From positions 1 to 64,000 of the forward strand of contig JAPYMA010000377.1 in the NCBI GenBank assembly GCA_035041965.1: DNA of 64,000 nt. Direction: 5' to 3'. The position numbers and the translations under genes are program-made. The notes below the pieces were generated by a model. It made no database searches. It saw nothing but the letters and a program-made list of their open reading frames with translations, and was not told the origin of the DNA. Of the stretch, positions 50,495 to 61,670 are shown piece after piece. The DNA comes from Anisakis pegreffii. Lineage: Eukaryota > Nematoda > Chromadorea > Rhabditida > Anisakidae. Positions within the stretch are counted from its first letter, which is position 1; each line of letters begins with the position of its first letter.

Positions 50495-50740
50495 TCACAG
50501 TGACGATGTTTGGCAAAAGTGGACAACTTACTGGAAGTATTGGCTAACCAGGACGAATGGGGTGAATACGCCGCCAACAACATGAACGATGGACGAATCC
50601 ACTCAACGAGTCCAGCGTTGCTGGTCCAAATGAAGCAGGCTCCTTTAAAGTGTCTTTATTTCTTTATTTTTTTATCTATTATTACGCCGCCAACAACATA
50701 AACCATGGACGAATCCACAGCACAAGTAACATAAACTAAT
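50495..50740. repeat. Short diverged duplication
   Basis: ACGCCGCCAACAACAT followed by AACGATGGACGAATCCAC or ACCATGGACGAATCCAC occurs twice, at about 50568-50602 and 50683-50719. The first lies in a short plus-strand frame (50510-50701). The pair marks the start of the repeat-rich block that runs to 59 kb. Confidence 0.5.
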
Positions 50741-51161
50741 CCGCAATTATTAAAAGGAAGATAGATTATGAAATATTAGGAGAACATGTGCATTACGGAC
50801 ATATCTGGAAGGCATACAAGACCTTAGCAAAACATTTGACAAATCAAGGGTTACGGCTGGAAATGATGAGGAGGTATTGATACAAGCCACGTTGGTAATG
50901 TAAATGAGAGCTTAAAAGACATTGGTCAAAATATGGACAATGCGAATTAGAAACATTATGAGCATGAATGGATCAAAGCTCTAAGAAGGGGTCAATCTAT
51001 TAGAGGAGTGTGTACCACTGTAGAAAAAAGAAAGAAAAAAGCAGGTAGGAAAGTCTAAAGATAGCAAATTGATTTGATACTTACTTGTGTTTACCTGAAT
51101 GGAGGGCTCACAAAGATATTAGAGAAGCTCCCTTTTTTTAAAAGTGGTCTACCGCTGTTTA

Positions 51162-51520
51162 TCTAACAAATCCTCCCTTTTCGCGATATCAGTCGCGACA
51201 ATAAGCAAGATAAATCGATCGATGAAATGATCAACTTTGTCACCTCAAAAATTGCGGTACTGAAGCACTGTAATGAAGGAGAACTTCCAAACGACCTTGG
51301 GACAGATTCATTCGCTGATCAGTGATCACGAAAAATTCGAAAGTACGTTGCGTGAAAGGCAATCAGTTATTCATATAGCCTCAAAAGATCGTTGCAAAGC
51401 ATATAAAGCTGTGGTGAAGGTGAAAACAGATGAAAATGAAAAAGTGAGGAAGAAACAAACACGAATGGTTTGGAGTTCATTGTTATCCAATAATCACCTA
51501 TAAGTACTTTAACTTCAGAG
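51162..51520 (+). pseudogene. Spectrin-repeat-like segment, copy 1 (frameshifted)
   Basis: Nearly identical to 51774-52115. An extra G relative to copy 2 (CTTGGGACAG for CTTGGACAG) near 51297 breaks the frame. The readable downstream part is ISDHEKFESTLRERQ to KKQTRMVWSSL. It joins the GTACTTTAACTTCAG sequence directly, whereas copy 2 has about 60 bases more before it. It is a decayed duplicate rather than a working exon. Confidence 0.6.
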
Positions 51521-51773
51521 GGTTCGATCACCTACACTTCGTCTAACAGATAGCTTGTTCCTCGTTCAATCTAGCATCTAACAATGTTAGTTGGAGAAAA
51601 GCCACTCCCAAGTGCACAAGACCATCAACACGAGGTACAGTCTGGCGCTATTATTGCTAGTTCTACACTCGCAAAAATGAATGACTTTCCATCATCGGAG
51701 AATTACAATCATTCATCACTTTCCGAAACGTTCTACATATCACAGATGGACAATTTCAATTTACATAACATTA

Positions 51774-52115
51774 CCTAACAAATCCTCCCTTTTCGCGGTA
51801 TCAGTCGCGACAATGAGCAAGATAAATCGATCGATGAAATGATCAACTTTGTCACCTCAAAAATTGCGGTACTGAACCACTGTAATGAAGAAGAACTTCC
51901 AAACGACCTTGGACAGATTAATTCGCTGATCAGTGATCACGAAAAATTCGAAAGTACATTGCGTGAAAGGCAAACAGTTATTTATATAGCCTCAAAGGAT
52001 CGTTGCAAAGCATATAAAGCTGTGGTGAGGATGAAAGCAGATGAAAATGAAAAAGTGAAGAAGAAACAAACACGAATGGTTTGGAGTTCATTGTTATCCA
52101 ATAATAACCTATACA
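51774..52115 (+). pseudogene. Spectrin-repeat-like segment, copy 2 (open frame)
   Basis: An open plus-strand frame of about 93 codons from the Met at 51839 (frame open further upstream). It has ELPNDLGQINSLISDHEKFE, then STLRERQ and a closing KKKQTRMVWSSL. The spacing (L..D...H..FE..L..R, then a W..L end) is like one spectrin triple-helix repeat. It stops at TGA after NNNLYN. The duplicated, isolated setting among decayed elements suggests it belongs to a mobile element or a dead gene fragment; it could also be a captured exon. Confidence 0.45.
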
Positions 52116-53089
52116 ATTGAAGAAGGTTTCATGATTGCAACAAATGGCAGTCCTTCGAATACTTCAAGTTCCCCTTTAAGTACTTTAACTTCAGGGGGAA
52201 AATATCTCAGCTCTGTGTGGATTATTGCTTTCTCGTTATGAGCAAGCTTAATACGGGGACGAGATTGATCTTAGAGAGTAAACGGCTGAATATGGACTGA
52301 GACCATCGCTATATTGCATTGGTAGAAATTCTGTAGGAAGCAGCCGTAGGGAACGTAGCTTCTAGTGGTCATAGCGTTCATTACTTATTCGATCGCTGAC
52401 ATGAAGTATTACGATCAGAACCCAAAATCATGAAATGGGAGAGATAATCACATTCAGTAATCAATTATCCAATCCACTAAAAATCGTAAGGTGTTACCAA
52501 ATAACGCGAATGTAAAATGAATGAAAAATAGATAAATCCAATAAATTAAGATATAAGAAATCTAAGATCGTTTCTTGAGCTAATCTCTAACTGCTATTCC
52601 TGTTTTATCTTGATCCTATGCATACTCTACTTTGATGTTTTTTATTATTACTGAATTAGTGTTATGTAATAATAATGAATATAGTGGATATCCAGGTTAG
52701 GTCGTTACACAGAAGGGAACCTTCTCCGAATTCAGTTGGTTTTATAACCCAAAAACTTTTCAATACCCAGACTAGTGATAAAAATGGCACATTTCTTCAA
52801 GTCATAAAGCTTCGCGACAACAGGATAAATGGAACACTGACCGATTGAAAGTGAACGGCAAAGACAAAATTTCGCTGCCGCCAATCTCAAACATAGAGAG
52901 TCGTATTGCAAGATTCTCTCTTAGGACATTTCTTCAATCCCATTTTCTAACCCTTCATCAATGCCTAGCTGGCAATCGTAATAACTATTGTGGCAAACGC
53001 TTGCTCGCCATCATAATCGCTCCCAATCCCGGAAATCCACTATATCCTTATAATTATGCAGTTATGAATGCAATGATAAATTACGATTA

Positions 53090-54700
53090 AATTCACTTAT
53101 ATTATTACGTAAAATCGTGACATATTTTTCACATCTTCTGATTGGCACGTGTGAATCTTGTGATATATAAACAACTCACAGAGTTTCCGGATCTTGAGAT
53201 GGAATTTTATCATTTTGAAATGAAATAAATTTATAGACATCAGGCAATGTATCACGAGACTTCTGTTATTAACTGGTTTCTGTTATAAACAAATTGATTG
53301 GCACATTATCTCAACATTCATAAATAATCCATCTGTTCCTCTTTTTATGTGAACATATCGATATACATATGTTGCTACTGCTTGTGGAACAATGCTCATT
53401 TGTTGAGCAGTTTTTGTGGAATTAACTGATGTTGTCTTAGTATGCATTTTGTTTGTATTATCACGTCAATGCATCTGCTCGTCATGCTCTGCAATACAGC
53501 TGATACAAACAAACAGAATGTGGAGAAGCTCGATATGAAAGACTGTTCACAACTGACTGGAATGAGTTAATCTGGGATAGATACGTTGAGATCTACAGAG
53601 ATGGACATTTGAATAAGGCTGATGAACGCCAACGTTCCCTACTATGCCCTTCCTGAACTGCTAATCTACAATGCAAATCCCGGCAGCCAAGGAGCTATTT
53701 GTTAATAAAAGAGCAAGCTCCTCATAGTGCTCACATTAAATGTTATCTGTGTTCCCGTTCGCGGATTCGACGACATTTAAGCCCATATTGTATTCTGCTT
53801 GATGAGTTTTTGGGCATTCCAACCCCCATGTAGAAGGAGAGTCCTAGGGCGATATGCCAGCTCTTCAACGGGGGTTAAAATTAAGGTGCTACAAGTGCAA
53901 AGAGGCATCCTACAAATGGCCTCTTCCAACACAGGACAATCTGTCAACTCCACTTTTCAGGAGACATTATAATTATCATGATGGCGTTTTGTGTGAGTCA
54001 ACTGCTGATTTAATCAAATAGTTCGAATGGATTGAAAGACTCTCCCATTGAATGAAAACCGTCATTCGAATGTCCATCGGATGAACGCTGAAAAAATGTT
54101 GATAGAGAATTCCTTCTTGCCACAGGAGTCCGTAATAACAGTCAGTTGTAGCAGTCTCTGATCCACCAAGGCGATAAAAGTACCAGGAATTATCAGATAC
54201 AAGTGAGCGACTTTGGAGGGGCAGACGACGAACAAGAAGAGAAAAGAATATAAAGAAAAAATAAAGAATAAAAAAATAAAACGAAAAAAATCAAAAAAAC
54301 GAAAAAAATGAAAATAATAAATATAAAAAGATGGGAAAATAAAAAATTAAGTTAAAAATTCGAAAAAATGATATCATATGTTTCCTATTTTTGTCCATAC
54401 TCGCATTGTTATGGGTATTGGTTCGTCTGTTAGTGTCGTCATGATCACCCTTGTTTTTCATGAAGTTGTTAATATCATCATCATTGTGAAACTTAGGAAT
54501 GTTATCGATCATATTGCATTAAATATATTATATTAGGAATATTGCTTCCTTCAAACCATTTGCTATTATCATTGTTTTCGTTTGTTAATTTGTTGCGCAA
54601 TTACCAGGGTTTTTTCGTCACTTTTTTGTTGAATCAATATTTGTAACGTTATCTTTACTTTTAATGCAGTTACTTAAAATGATATTGTTAAGCTTTATAC
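53090..54700. other. Repeat-rich, no intact gene
   Basis: AT-rich sequence with fragmentary frames and an A-rich low-complexity tract at 54235-54370. The stretch 53640-53960 has short coding-like pieces in different frames (rich in CCC/GGC), probably more element debris. No gene can be supported. Confidence 0.4.
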
Positions 54701-54734
54701 AGTACCTTTGGTCGGATCATTATCATGTTCATTC

Positions 54735-55100
54735 TTCCATTTTGTCATTCGGTTACTGTTCAGCTGTTTTTTTTCGTCTTTCTATGGAAGTACAGCTTCT
54801 TGGCGCACTTGTGGCCAAGAAATTGTACTCCTAAGTATATGAGGTTTGGCAGTTAGTGACGAAAAACTCAAATACATCGTGTGCAAGAACAACATTTCAT
54901 GATAGTATTATTACGATTATGGGGTAAACCATAACAACGAAAAAGAGATAAAAATATTCTTATCTTGAAGCGATAGAATTCCATAATAGTACGACTTTAA
55001 AAATTCATTATTGTATTGGACTGTATTATATCAGAAATAACAATCAACGGCGTTATTTTTATGGTAACATTTTACGATGAATAATCCCTTATGCAACAAA
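54735..55100 (+). repeat. Diverged direct repeat, copy 1
   Basis: Aligns with 57250-57605 through shared blocks: GTTACT.TTCA.CTGTTTT, GCGCACTTGT.GCC.AGAA, ATATGA..TTGGCAGTT.GTGACGA, GAAATAACAATCAACGGCGT, and TATGGTAAC followed by ACGATGAATAAT. The copies differ by many substitutions and small indels, so duplication is old. Likely part of a repeat family; type not recognised. Confidence 0.7.
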
Positions 55101-55719
55101 GCAGTTATGATTTTTGTGCAATAAATCAAGCAAGGACAGAAGATAATGTCGTAGAAGGGAATAGATAAGATGAAATGAAATAGATAGGAATATTAATTCG
55201 TCAGTGTGTTCTTATATAGGCGAGGAAACGAAACTGTCAAGTTGATGAATTTTATCATTTTATCATTTGTCCTTACGGCAGTGCTATCGAGTTCGATTGA
55301 GTCCGTGATTACTACGGAATTATTATCAATATTATTGTCGTAACGCCATCGAGTCGCAACGAATAGATCACCGTTGACTTGTTAGCAGAAAAAACTGCTT
55401 CAAAATTAATACCATCGCTGATAGCAACTATTTCCAATAAGCTCGAGGAAGCGACGGAGCCGGTAGTAGATGGACTAGATAAAATGAATTATTGGCATGC
55501 CCCATGAAGAAACTATTGAAAGGACAGAAACTGAAGACAAAGAGCTCATTGCCGATATAATCAAGAAATGTGATGATAACTGATCGGTTTCTTCATCAGC
55601 AGAAAGAAAAGTACCGGGACGAAGCCATTAAAACTATGATAAACTGTCACACATGCCGAGACCCATGAAATGCCAAAAACATCGTGATGTATTCCTGGAA
55701 TCCATGCAAATTGTTCTAT

Positions 55720-55960
55720 AGTGGTCTAATTTGCATGTAGTGATCATCTTTGCATACGGTGATCTACTTCTTTGCATACAGTTGTCCTCTTAGGAATTTG
55801 CCTACAAGAAGTTTATATAAGTGAGACGTGTCATTTGTCTTCTGTCTTGATCTTGAGTTTAAGAACCACAGGCGGTTCTCTATTGTTATCTGGGTTTTGT
55901 AAGTAAACGTATTTCTTCGTCTCGGTGTCGTCTACATCAGTCGTCGAACTCAATTGGCAA
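55720..55960 (+). repeat. LTR-like segment 1 (decayed)
   Basis: Contains repeated TTTGCATAC/GTGATC motifs, a TATA-like TTTATATAAGTGAGA, TGTCTTGATC and TTCTTCGTCTC, then TTGGCAACAAGCAC, which begins like a TGG primer-binding site. A similar order of motifs is seen at 58440-58650. Ends are not defined. Confidence 0.45.
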
Positions 55961-56199
55961 CAAGCACAACAAAAAAAATTGCCCCACCAAAATGATCCCC
56001 CTTCTCCATGCCTATGCAACTCGAGACTATACATTGGGGAACTAAATTACGACAGAACGCTCACAAAACAGCTAGTCAGGTGAATGGGAAGATGGAGGCG
56101 ACACGACTGTCGTTACTTCTGGTCTGGTATGACTCGGGAGTGACTGAGTTGAGTCTCTAAAGGGCTAATATCTTCCCAAGGATGGAATCTGGAAGTATA

Positions 56200-56450
56200 A
56201 CAACGAAAGAAACAGAAAGGTATCACATTCCTTTCGTAGCCAGTTGTCTTCTTCCTTGACTGCTATCAACTGCTCCGCGACTGGCGACAAAATACTGACC
56301 CAGTGACGCTAGGGAGAGAATCAATATCGTTCAACAATATTCAGTCGGCGTGTCACTCCTAGACAACCAACCGATTTCACTTCCTTCTCGACTGCGATCA
56401 ACTGCTCCAAGACTTACGACAGAATATCGACCCATTAAATATACTATTTG
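56200..56450. repeat. Diverged tandem duplication, about 125 bp period
   Basis: TTCCTT..TGACTGC.ATCAACTGCTCC..GACT..CGACA.AAT followed by GACCCA occurs at about 56250-56305 and again at about 56378-56440. Function unknown; it lies within the decayed element block. Confidence 0.5.
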
Positions 56451-56734
56451 AATTGAGTTCGATCAATAGAGTCGAATTAACTTGATGTAAGTGATCGACC
56501 AACTGATAATTGCGTTCCAAACGCAATACAGTTAACGTCAACGATAACTTCCAGCAAAAGTTTACTTTACAACAAACACCTCGTTTCACCAACTCACTCC
56601 AACTTCTCAATTACACATCAACAATCCTCCAACAATTACAATCATCCCTTTAACTAGGCAATCCATTTACAAACCCATCGCACATAAAAAATAGAAATCA
56701 TCATGCAACACAAATCATACAATTACCATATTGT

Positions 56735-56815
56735 GCAAGATGGATAATTTCAATTTGCATGACATTCACAGAACAAATCCTCCTCTTTCACGATATCAGT
56801 CGCATCAACAAAAGT
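56735..56815 (+). repeat. Third, truncated copy of the 51.7-kb repeat upstream border
   Basis: GATGGATAATTTCAATTTGC followed by ATGACATTCACAGAACAAATCCTCC and TATCAGTCGC match 51745-51810. The match ends where the spectrin-like part of the other copies starts. It encodes a short MDNFNLHDI-type peptide in one frame. This indicates a dispersed family rather than a single tandem duplication. Confidence 0.55.
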
Positions 56816-57249
56816 GATTACTCAGACTTTTGAGAACATAGGAATAAATTACTTCGAACCATTCAATTTGAAAATTATGATTGTTTATGAGGAAATATTT
56901 ACCAAAAACTGGGCAAGTTTATTCACATGTTTATTGATCAAAGCTACACACCCTTATTTGTATTTAAGGATGTTGAATAAATTAAGTTAAGAATTTCCTT
57001 AAGAATAAGCTATATAAGCCGTTTGTTTCGGACGTTCCGTTTGTATAGTTATTTTGGTGGTAACGTCATTTTGGATTGCCGTGTCTGTTCACAACAGTGG
57101 GGATCAGAATGAGATAAGGAAAAACGTGTTGTGGCGGAAAAAAACGGGCATTATCAACATTGTCAACAATTTTTTCGGAGCTGGAAGCCTTGGTCGTAAG
57201 TGATTATACTTATAAAGGTATGTCCCTTCGAAGTTATAGTCTGGCATCA

Positions 57250-57605
57250 TCCTTTCATTTTGTTACTCGTTTACTGTTCACTTGTTTTCTTCGTTTTTCT
57301 ACAAAAAACCGCGCACTTGTAGCCGAGAAGTGTCCTCCTAGATATATGAATTTGGCAGTTCGTGACGAGAAATTCAACTGAATACATCATGTACAAAGTA
57401 CCATGATAATATTACCATGATAGTAGGGTAACTCATGACAACGATAGGGAAAATAGAAATATCCTTATGATAAAGCGATAAAATTTCACAACAATATGAT
57501 AAATCAGCTTTAAAGATGCATTATTATATTGGGCTATTGCATTAGAAATAACAATCAACGGCGTTTTTTATGGTAACGTCTCACGATGAATAATCTTCTG
57601 TGCAA
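57250..57605 (+). repeat. Diverged direct repeat, copy 2
   Basis: Partner of 54735-55100, with the same order of blocks and the strongest match at GAAATAACAATCAACGGCGT. It lies directly upstream of the gag relic at 57868-58200. Confidence 0.7.
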
Positions 57606-57867
57606 ATAGATCAACCAATGATAAAAGTTTTTCAATTGGTCGATTAGTTTTTCAAACTCCAGAGTCAATTAATCGTAGCCGTCAAGAAATAGAAGTGATA
57701 TATCGTATCTTCTTTTTCCTTTGTTGTTACAATATCGTATTGTCTCTTTGGAACGACCCTTTACCCTTTAGGTATTCATTTCAGACGATGTTCATGACAC
57801 ACATTTCAGTTACTCCCAGACCAACTTCCTCCCTTGGTCAGGGGTAATTACAGAAAATCAGGCCCCC

Positions 57868-58205
57868 GAGGACGCCACATTGGTAAGCACGCTGCGTAGA
57901 TATTACGCTCCAAAGAAACTTGAAATGGCGGAGAGATATAGGACGATGTTCATGACACAACAGATCAGTCTCTAGTAGAGGTTTACACTATCATATAGCA
58001 AGCTGCTGCGACGTGTGGGTTTGACAGCGTTAAGGACATGCGGGAGATGGTAGTAACCATTGTATTTTTGAGCGGATTAAGCTCAGTAGAGACTCGAAAA
58101 AGTTGTTGGAGAATGAGGAATTGTCAGCTAAAGAGGCACTTGAACGGGCAGAAGCATTTGAAAGGGTAGTAGAAAATACCCCTATCATTGGGTGTAGGAA
58201 CGATA
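57868..58205 (+). pseudogene. Ty3/gypsy-like gag relic
   Basis: Three frames in turn read like consecutive parts of a retrotransposon capsid. At 57868-57968: EDATLVSTLRRYYAPKKLEM, then AERYRTMFMTQQ. At 57976-58090: EVYTII, a stop, then QAAATCGFDSVKDMREMVV. From 58097: KKLLENEELSAKEALERAEA. The pattern (L..Y..PK....ER, A..C.F, KLL....L...EAL..A...E) is the known gag capsid layout. Stops and at least two frameshifts show it is dead. Confidence 0.65.
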
Positions 58206-58439
58206 TTTCGTTCGGTATAGCGAGGATAAGCCGGGAACAGGGGAACTTACCTAAAAGCTACGACATTCACAATTCCCAATACATTTTCTTATCAACTCAA
58301 CAATAACTCACGCCTCGGATAACAATACAAGCAACCAACCGATCACAGTATCTCAACACAGTGAAAAGATGGTTGGTTCATTCATCGCATGTATTGTGTT
58401 TGTTTATTGGTTTTGAATTATTGTATTAGTGATTGTTGT

Positions 58440-58650
58440 GTAATGATCGAATTAGCATATGTGATGAAACTAGCGTACGTGATCTGCTGATTTGTATATG
58501 AGTTGTCTTCTTATTGTTAGAAATTTACATGTCAAAACTCTATATAAGGGTGAGATTTGATTGTCTTGTTGTGTCTTGTCTTGATCCGAAGTAAAGTATA
58601 GTTTCATCGTCTCGTGTCTTCTTCGTCGTCCATCAGTCATCAACTTATTC
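58440..58650 (+). repeat. LTR-like segment 2 (decayed)
   Basis: GTGATCTGC, TTTGTATATGAGTTGTCTTC, TCTATATAAGGGTGAGA, TTGTCTTGATCCG and CATCGTCTCGTGTC follow the same order as in 55720-55960. The TATATAAG box and TCTTGATC blocks match best. Divergence is high, so this may be a related family member rather than the other LTR of the same insertion. Confidence 0.45.
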
Positions 58651-59164
58651 TCAACGATACAGCAGTGATTTTCTTATTTCTATACCCCGTGATTTTATTC
58701 TTTGTGTCATCAATAAAATCACTGTTTGAATACGAAACTGTCATCGCGTTCTTCTTGTTCAAGTCAACGGGTTATTCAAACCGGAAAATCAGATTTCTAT
58801 CTTTTTGTCGTAAATTCCGCGACAAATCGCACTTTTCAGATATTCGTTGGGTGTATCATTGTGATTGTATTACTCTTCTCCTTAAGATATTCAGTACGAT
58901 TACTCCCGAACCACTCTGGGTCAGGAGTAATTACACACATGGGCCTACTTTACACGAATTCAACTGTTTCCACAGCATAGCATTACATTCAATGTTTTAC
59001 CGTCAAGAAACTGCGGAAAACCTTCGCCAACATGCCGGCTTCTGCAATGAGATCCTCCAGTCTCGCATCTTCACAGTTTTTTCGAAAACGGAAACATGTT
59101 TGCTGGAATTTAAATAATGATGATATAAACGATGTGAATTACTCGCACAGCAGAAGCGTACAAA

Positions 59165-59170
59165 TTTATT
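59165..59170 (-). terminator. Poly(A) signal of the small secreted peptide gene
   Basis: AATAAA on the minus strand, 67 bases past the TAA stop at 59237. Confidence 0.7.
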
Positions 59171-59236
59171 TAGAAGCTGTATGGATTCATAGCGTTATCT
59201 ATTGATTTGACAATGTTGCTGAGCACATTTGATCGG

Positions 59237-59809
59237 TTATTGAGCAGTTATGTAGCCAGTGAATTGCATTTTGCTGTTTTCTGCAGGCTTATTTGATCCA
59301 TGCTTCGCGACTTTCGCTCCCCAGCCACTTGCTGATGATCCGCCGAAACTTCCATCCGGAGAACTGCTCCAGCCAGCTCCTGATGAACCACCCCAACCGC
59401 CGGCTGCACTGATCGATTCACTGCCTTAAAAGTTGCTTTGACCAAATAGAATATTGAACATTCTACTGTCGGCAAAAACTTGTATCGTCTCACATTGTTG
59501 TAGATGGCGGCTAATATTGAACAAAGGAATGCAGAAAGACCGTTGTGGATTGTACATCCTAGAGCCCATTAACTGGTATGGTGTAACAAACTTTGAAAAC
59601 TAAATAGGTGACATTTGATGCGGTATTATTCCAGTCGGCCATGAAAATTATAAATATGGTATTGTGTTGTACTAAACATAAGCCGACGATGAATTTTGAA
59701 CTGATGCAGAAAATGAAAATTTAGAAGGGATTAGAATTGAAGACTTACAAGCTAGAAGTGTAACGAGCAGGAGGACGAAGGTGGCAGAAGAGTTTGCTGC
59801 AGAAAACAT
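59237..59809 (-). CDS. Small secreted Gly/Ser/Trp-rich peptide precursor, two exons, 82 aa
   Basis: Exons 59809-59749 and 59424-59237, with a 324-bp intron (donor GTAAGT, acceptor TTTTAAG, split Cys codon). Residues 1-20 (MFSAANSSATFVLLLVTLLA) form a signal peptide, probably cut near ACSES. The mature part is a repetitive AGGWGG..GAGW...GSFGGSSASGWG block with three Trp, then a basic and polar tail ending MQFTGYITAQ. The only Cys is at the predicted signal-peptide end, so no disulphides are likely. The start was chosen at 59809 because a TATA box overlaps the only upstream in-frame ATG. Its small size, secretion and Gly/Trp richness recall nematode antimicrobial or cuticle peptides, but no family is assigned. 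Isolated; its own TATA and poly(A) signal bracket it. Confidence 0.75.
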
Positions 59810-59861
59810 TCTGATCGTGCTGATGAGAACGATGTGATGAGTGAATGTCCGCAGCGAGTGC

Positions 59862-59868
59862 ATTTATA
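59862..59868 (-). promoter_or_regulatory. TATA box of the small secreted peptide gene
   Basis: TATAAAT on the minus strand, 53 bases before the ATG at 59809, leaving room for transcription to start about 30 bases downstream with a leader of some 20-25 bases. Confidence 0.65.
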
Positions 59869-59869
59869 C

Positions 59870-61425
59870 TTGCATCTACAAGTTTGCACATCTATTAAGG
59901 TAACTTTTTTGATGAATCATTAACAAATGTTCAGTTTTGTGTCCTGTTTCATTGTATCATCATATAATGAGGTGTCGTTATGTTTTTCTAGAGTTACTGG
60001 AAGGTGCAAGAATTGATTAAGGCTTAAATCAAGAACTTTTGATCTCATAACATAATTTCACTGAAATGATGTTTGAATGAGTCAACTTTTTATGGGCCCC
60101 TTCATACGCACATTCAACAATATGCGCGATATAATGTTATAACATTGTGATGACATTATTTTTGTTGTTTTCCACCAATACTAACTAAACAGAAACAATC
60201 GCACTAAGTTATATAGCAGAGAGGTACTGTGAGCCTCAAACAAAATCAACCCACCCAATACACCATTAACTCCTCATCAGAGCCGCTGACTCGCAGATAA
60301 TTTCAGTCACTTCGGTCATATGACTTCTTCAAAAGGTTTCTTATACATTAAAGACTACATGATTAATTCTCGAAATATTGGTTTGCTGATCTCCTCACTT
60401 ATCCTACGACACCTCCAAATTAACCCCGAGGGTAACTACTCCTATGAGAACCACTGGATTAGAGGTTAAAAATAGAATTGGACAAGTTTAATAAAATGGT
60501 GCGAATAGCTAATGTTAAATAAGAAATGCTTTGAAGTGGCGAGGGTTGAGGGGATGGGAAGGTTTAGTCTGATCTGGATATGATTCATTGAGAAACTGTG
60601 TTGAGAAATCTTTTAATAGAACTTAACCCACTTTATATGAGCAATTATTAAGAGATACATGAATGAAGCTCTTTACACAAAGCTTTATGATCAATAATGA
60701 AAGAAAAAATCGTCAAATGTTCTTGAAACCAGGCGATATGAGGAATGTTATATTGGGCGTGGGTGTTTTCAATAATCGCCTATTCTTAATCAAGAATCCA
60801 TTTCGAAACAGTTAGCACTCTGTTGAATCTGTTCGTTTTCTTTGTTTTGTGAGATTATTGGGTAAAAATTGCGAATTCTGTTGCTGTGTATAACTTAAGC
60901 TTGTGTGGTAATTTGTCAAGATGTGACCATCGTATCGGTTCCGACGATCTCATTTAGCTGACTGTTCATGGAAATGGCCAATGCCGTTTCGTTAAGAAAT
61001 GATTACAAATACAGTAGAATTTTTTATTCGATTCAATCATAATAATATAATTTCTGGACGATGACATCAGGAATAGTAATAACAATATAATCTTCGTTCA
61101 TCTCGAAAACAAAATGCATCATTGCTAGAATAGCAGTAATGGCAAGATACAATGAGCAGAAGAAATTTCAAAGAACAACGACAAGAGGATAACTAAATAT
61201 GTACAGGTAAAGAAAGAAATTAATTTACGGAGAACTGATCATGACTTGGCGAATAGGGAGAAAACTATGAATTTGGCACTCCCGCTAGAATTTTATTGTC
61301 TATTCAATGGTTGATCTCTCAATTTTAGTTTTAATTCGATAACTAAAACGTATGCTTATGAGCTAATGAACGAAGATTGACAGTAAGAGAACCGAAAGCA
61401 AGGGAATTTTGTAGTTTACTGATGC
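59870..61425. other. Intergenic region
   Basis: Spacer between the secreted-peptide promoter and the 3' flank of the LAPTM-like gene. AT-rich. I see no coding or RNA feature. Confidence 0.5.
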
Positions 61426-61431
61426 TTTATT
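61426..61431 (-). terminator. Candidate poly(A) signal of the LAPTM-like gene
   Basis: AATAAA on the minus strand, about 240 bases past the TGA stop at 61671. No nearer canonical hexamer was seen. Confidence 0.45.
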
Positions 61432-61670
61432 CTCTAATTTTCGGCAATTGTATGATTATCGTTATTGTTCGGAGATCTGATCAATCCATCGAGGTTTCTA
61501 GATATACTGCCCTCGCCGGTTGACATTCTGCATACTTCAGATTCCAGGATGTTCTCATCGTACCTTCATGGTCTTTGATCTTATTGGAAAATTTATATTC
61601 CAACTTATATTTTCAGCACTGATCGTCACACTACCTCACGATCGCATCATTCAGTTCGTTTGCATATCTC

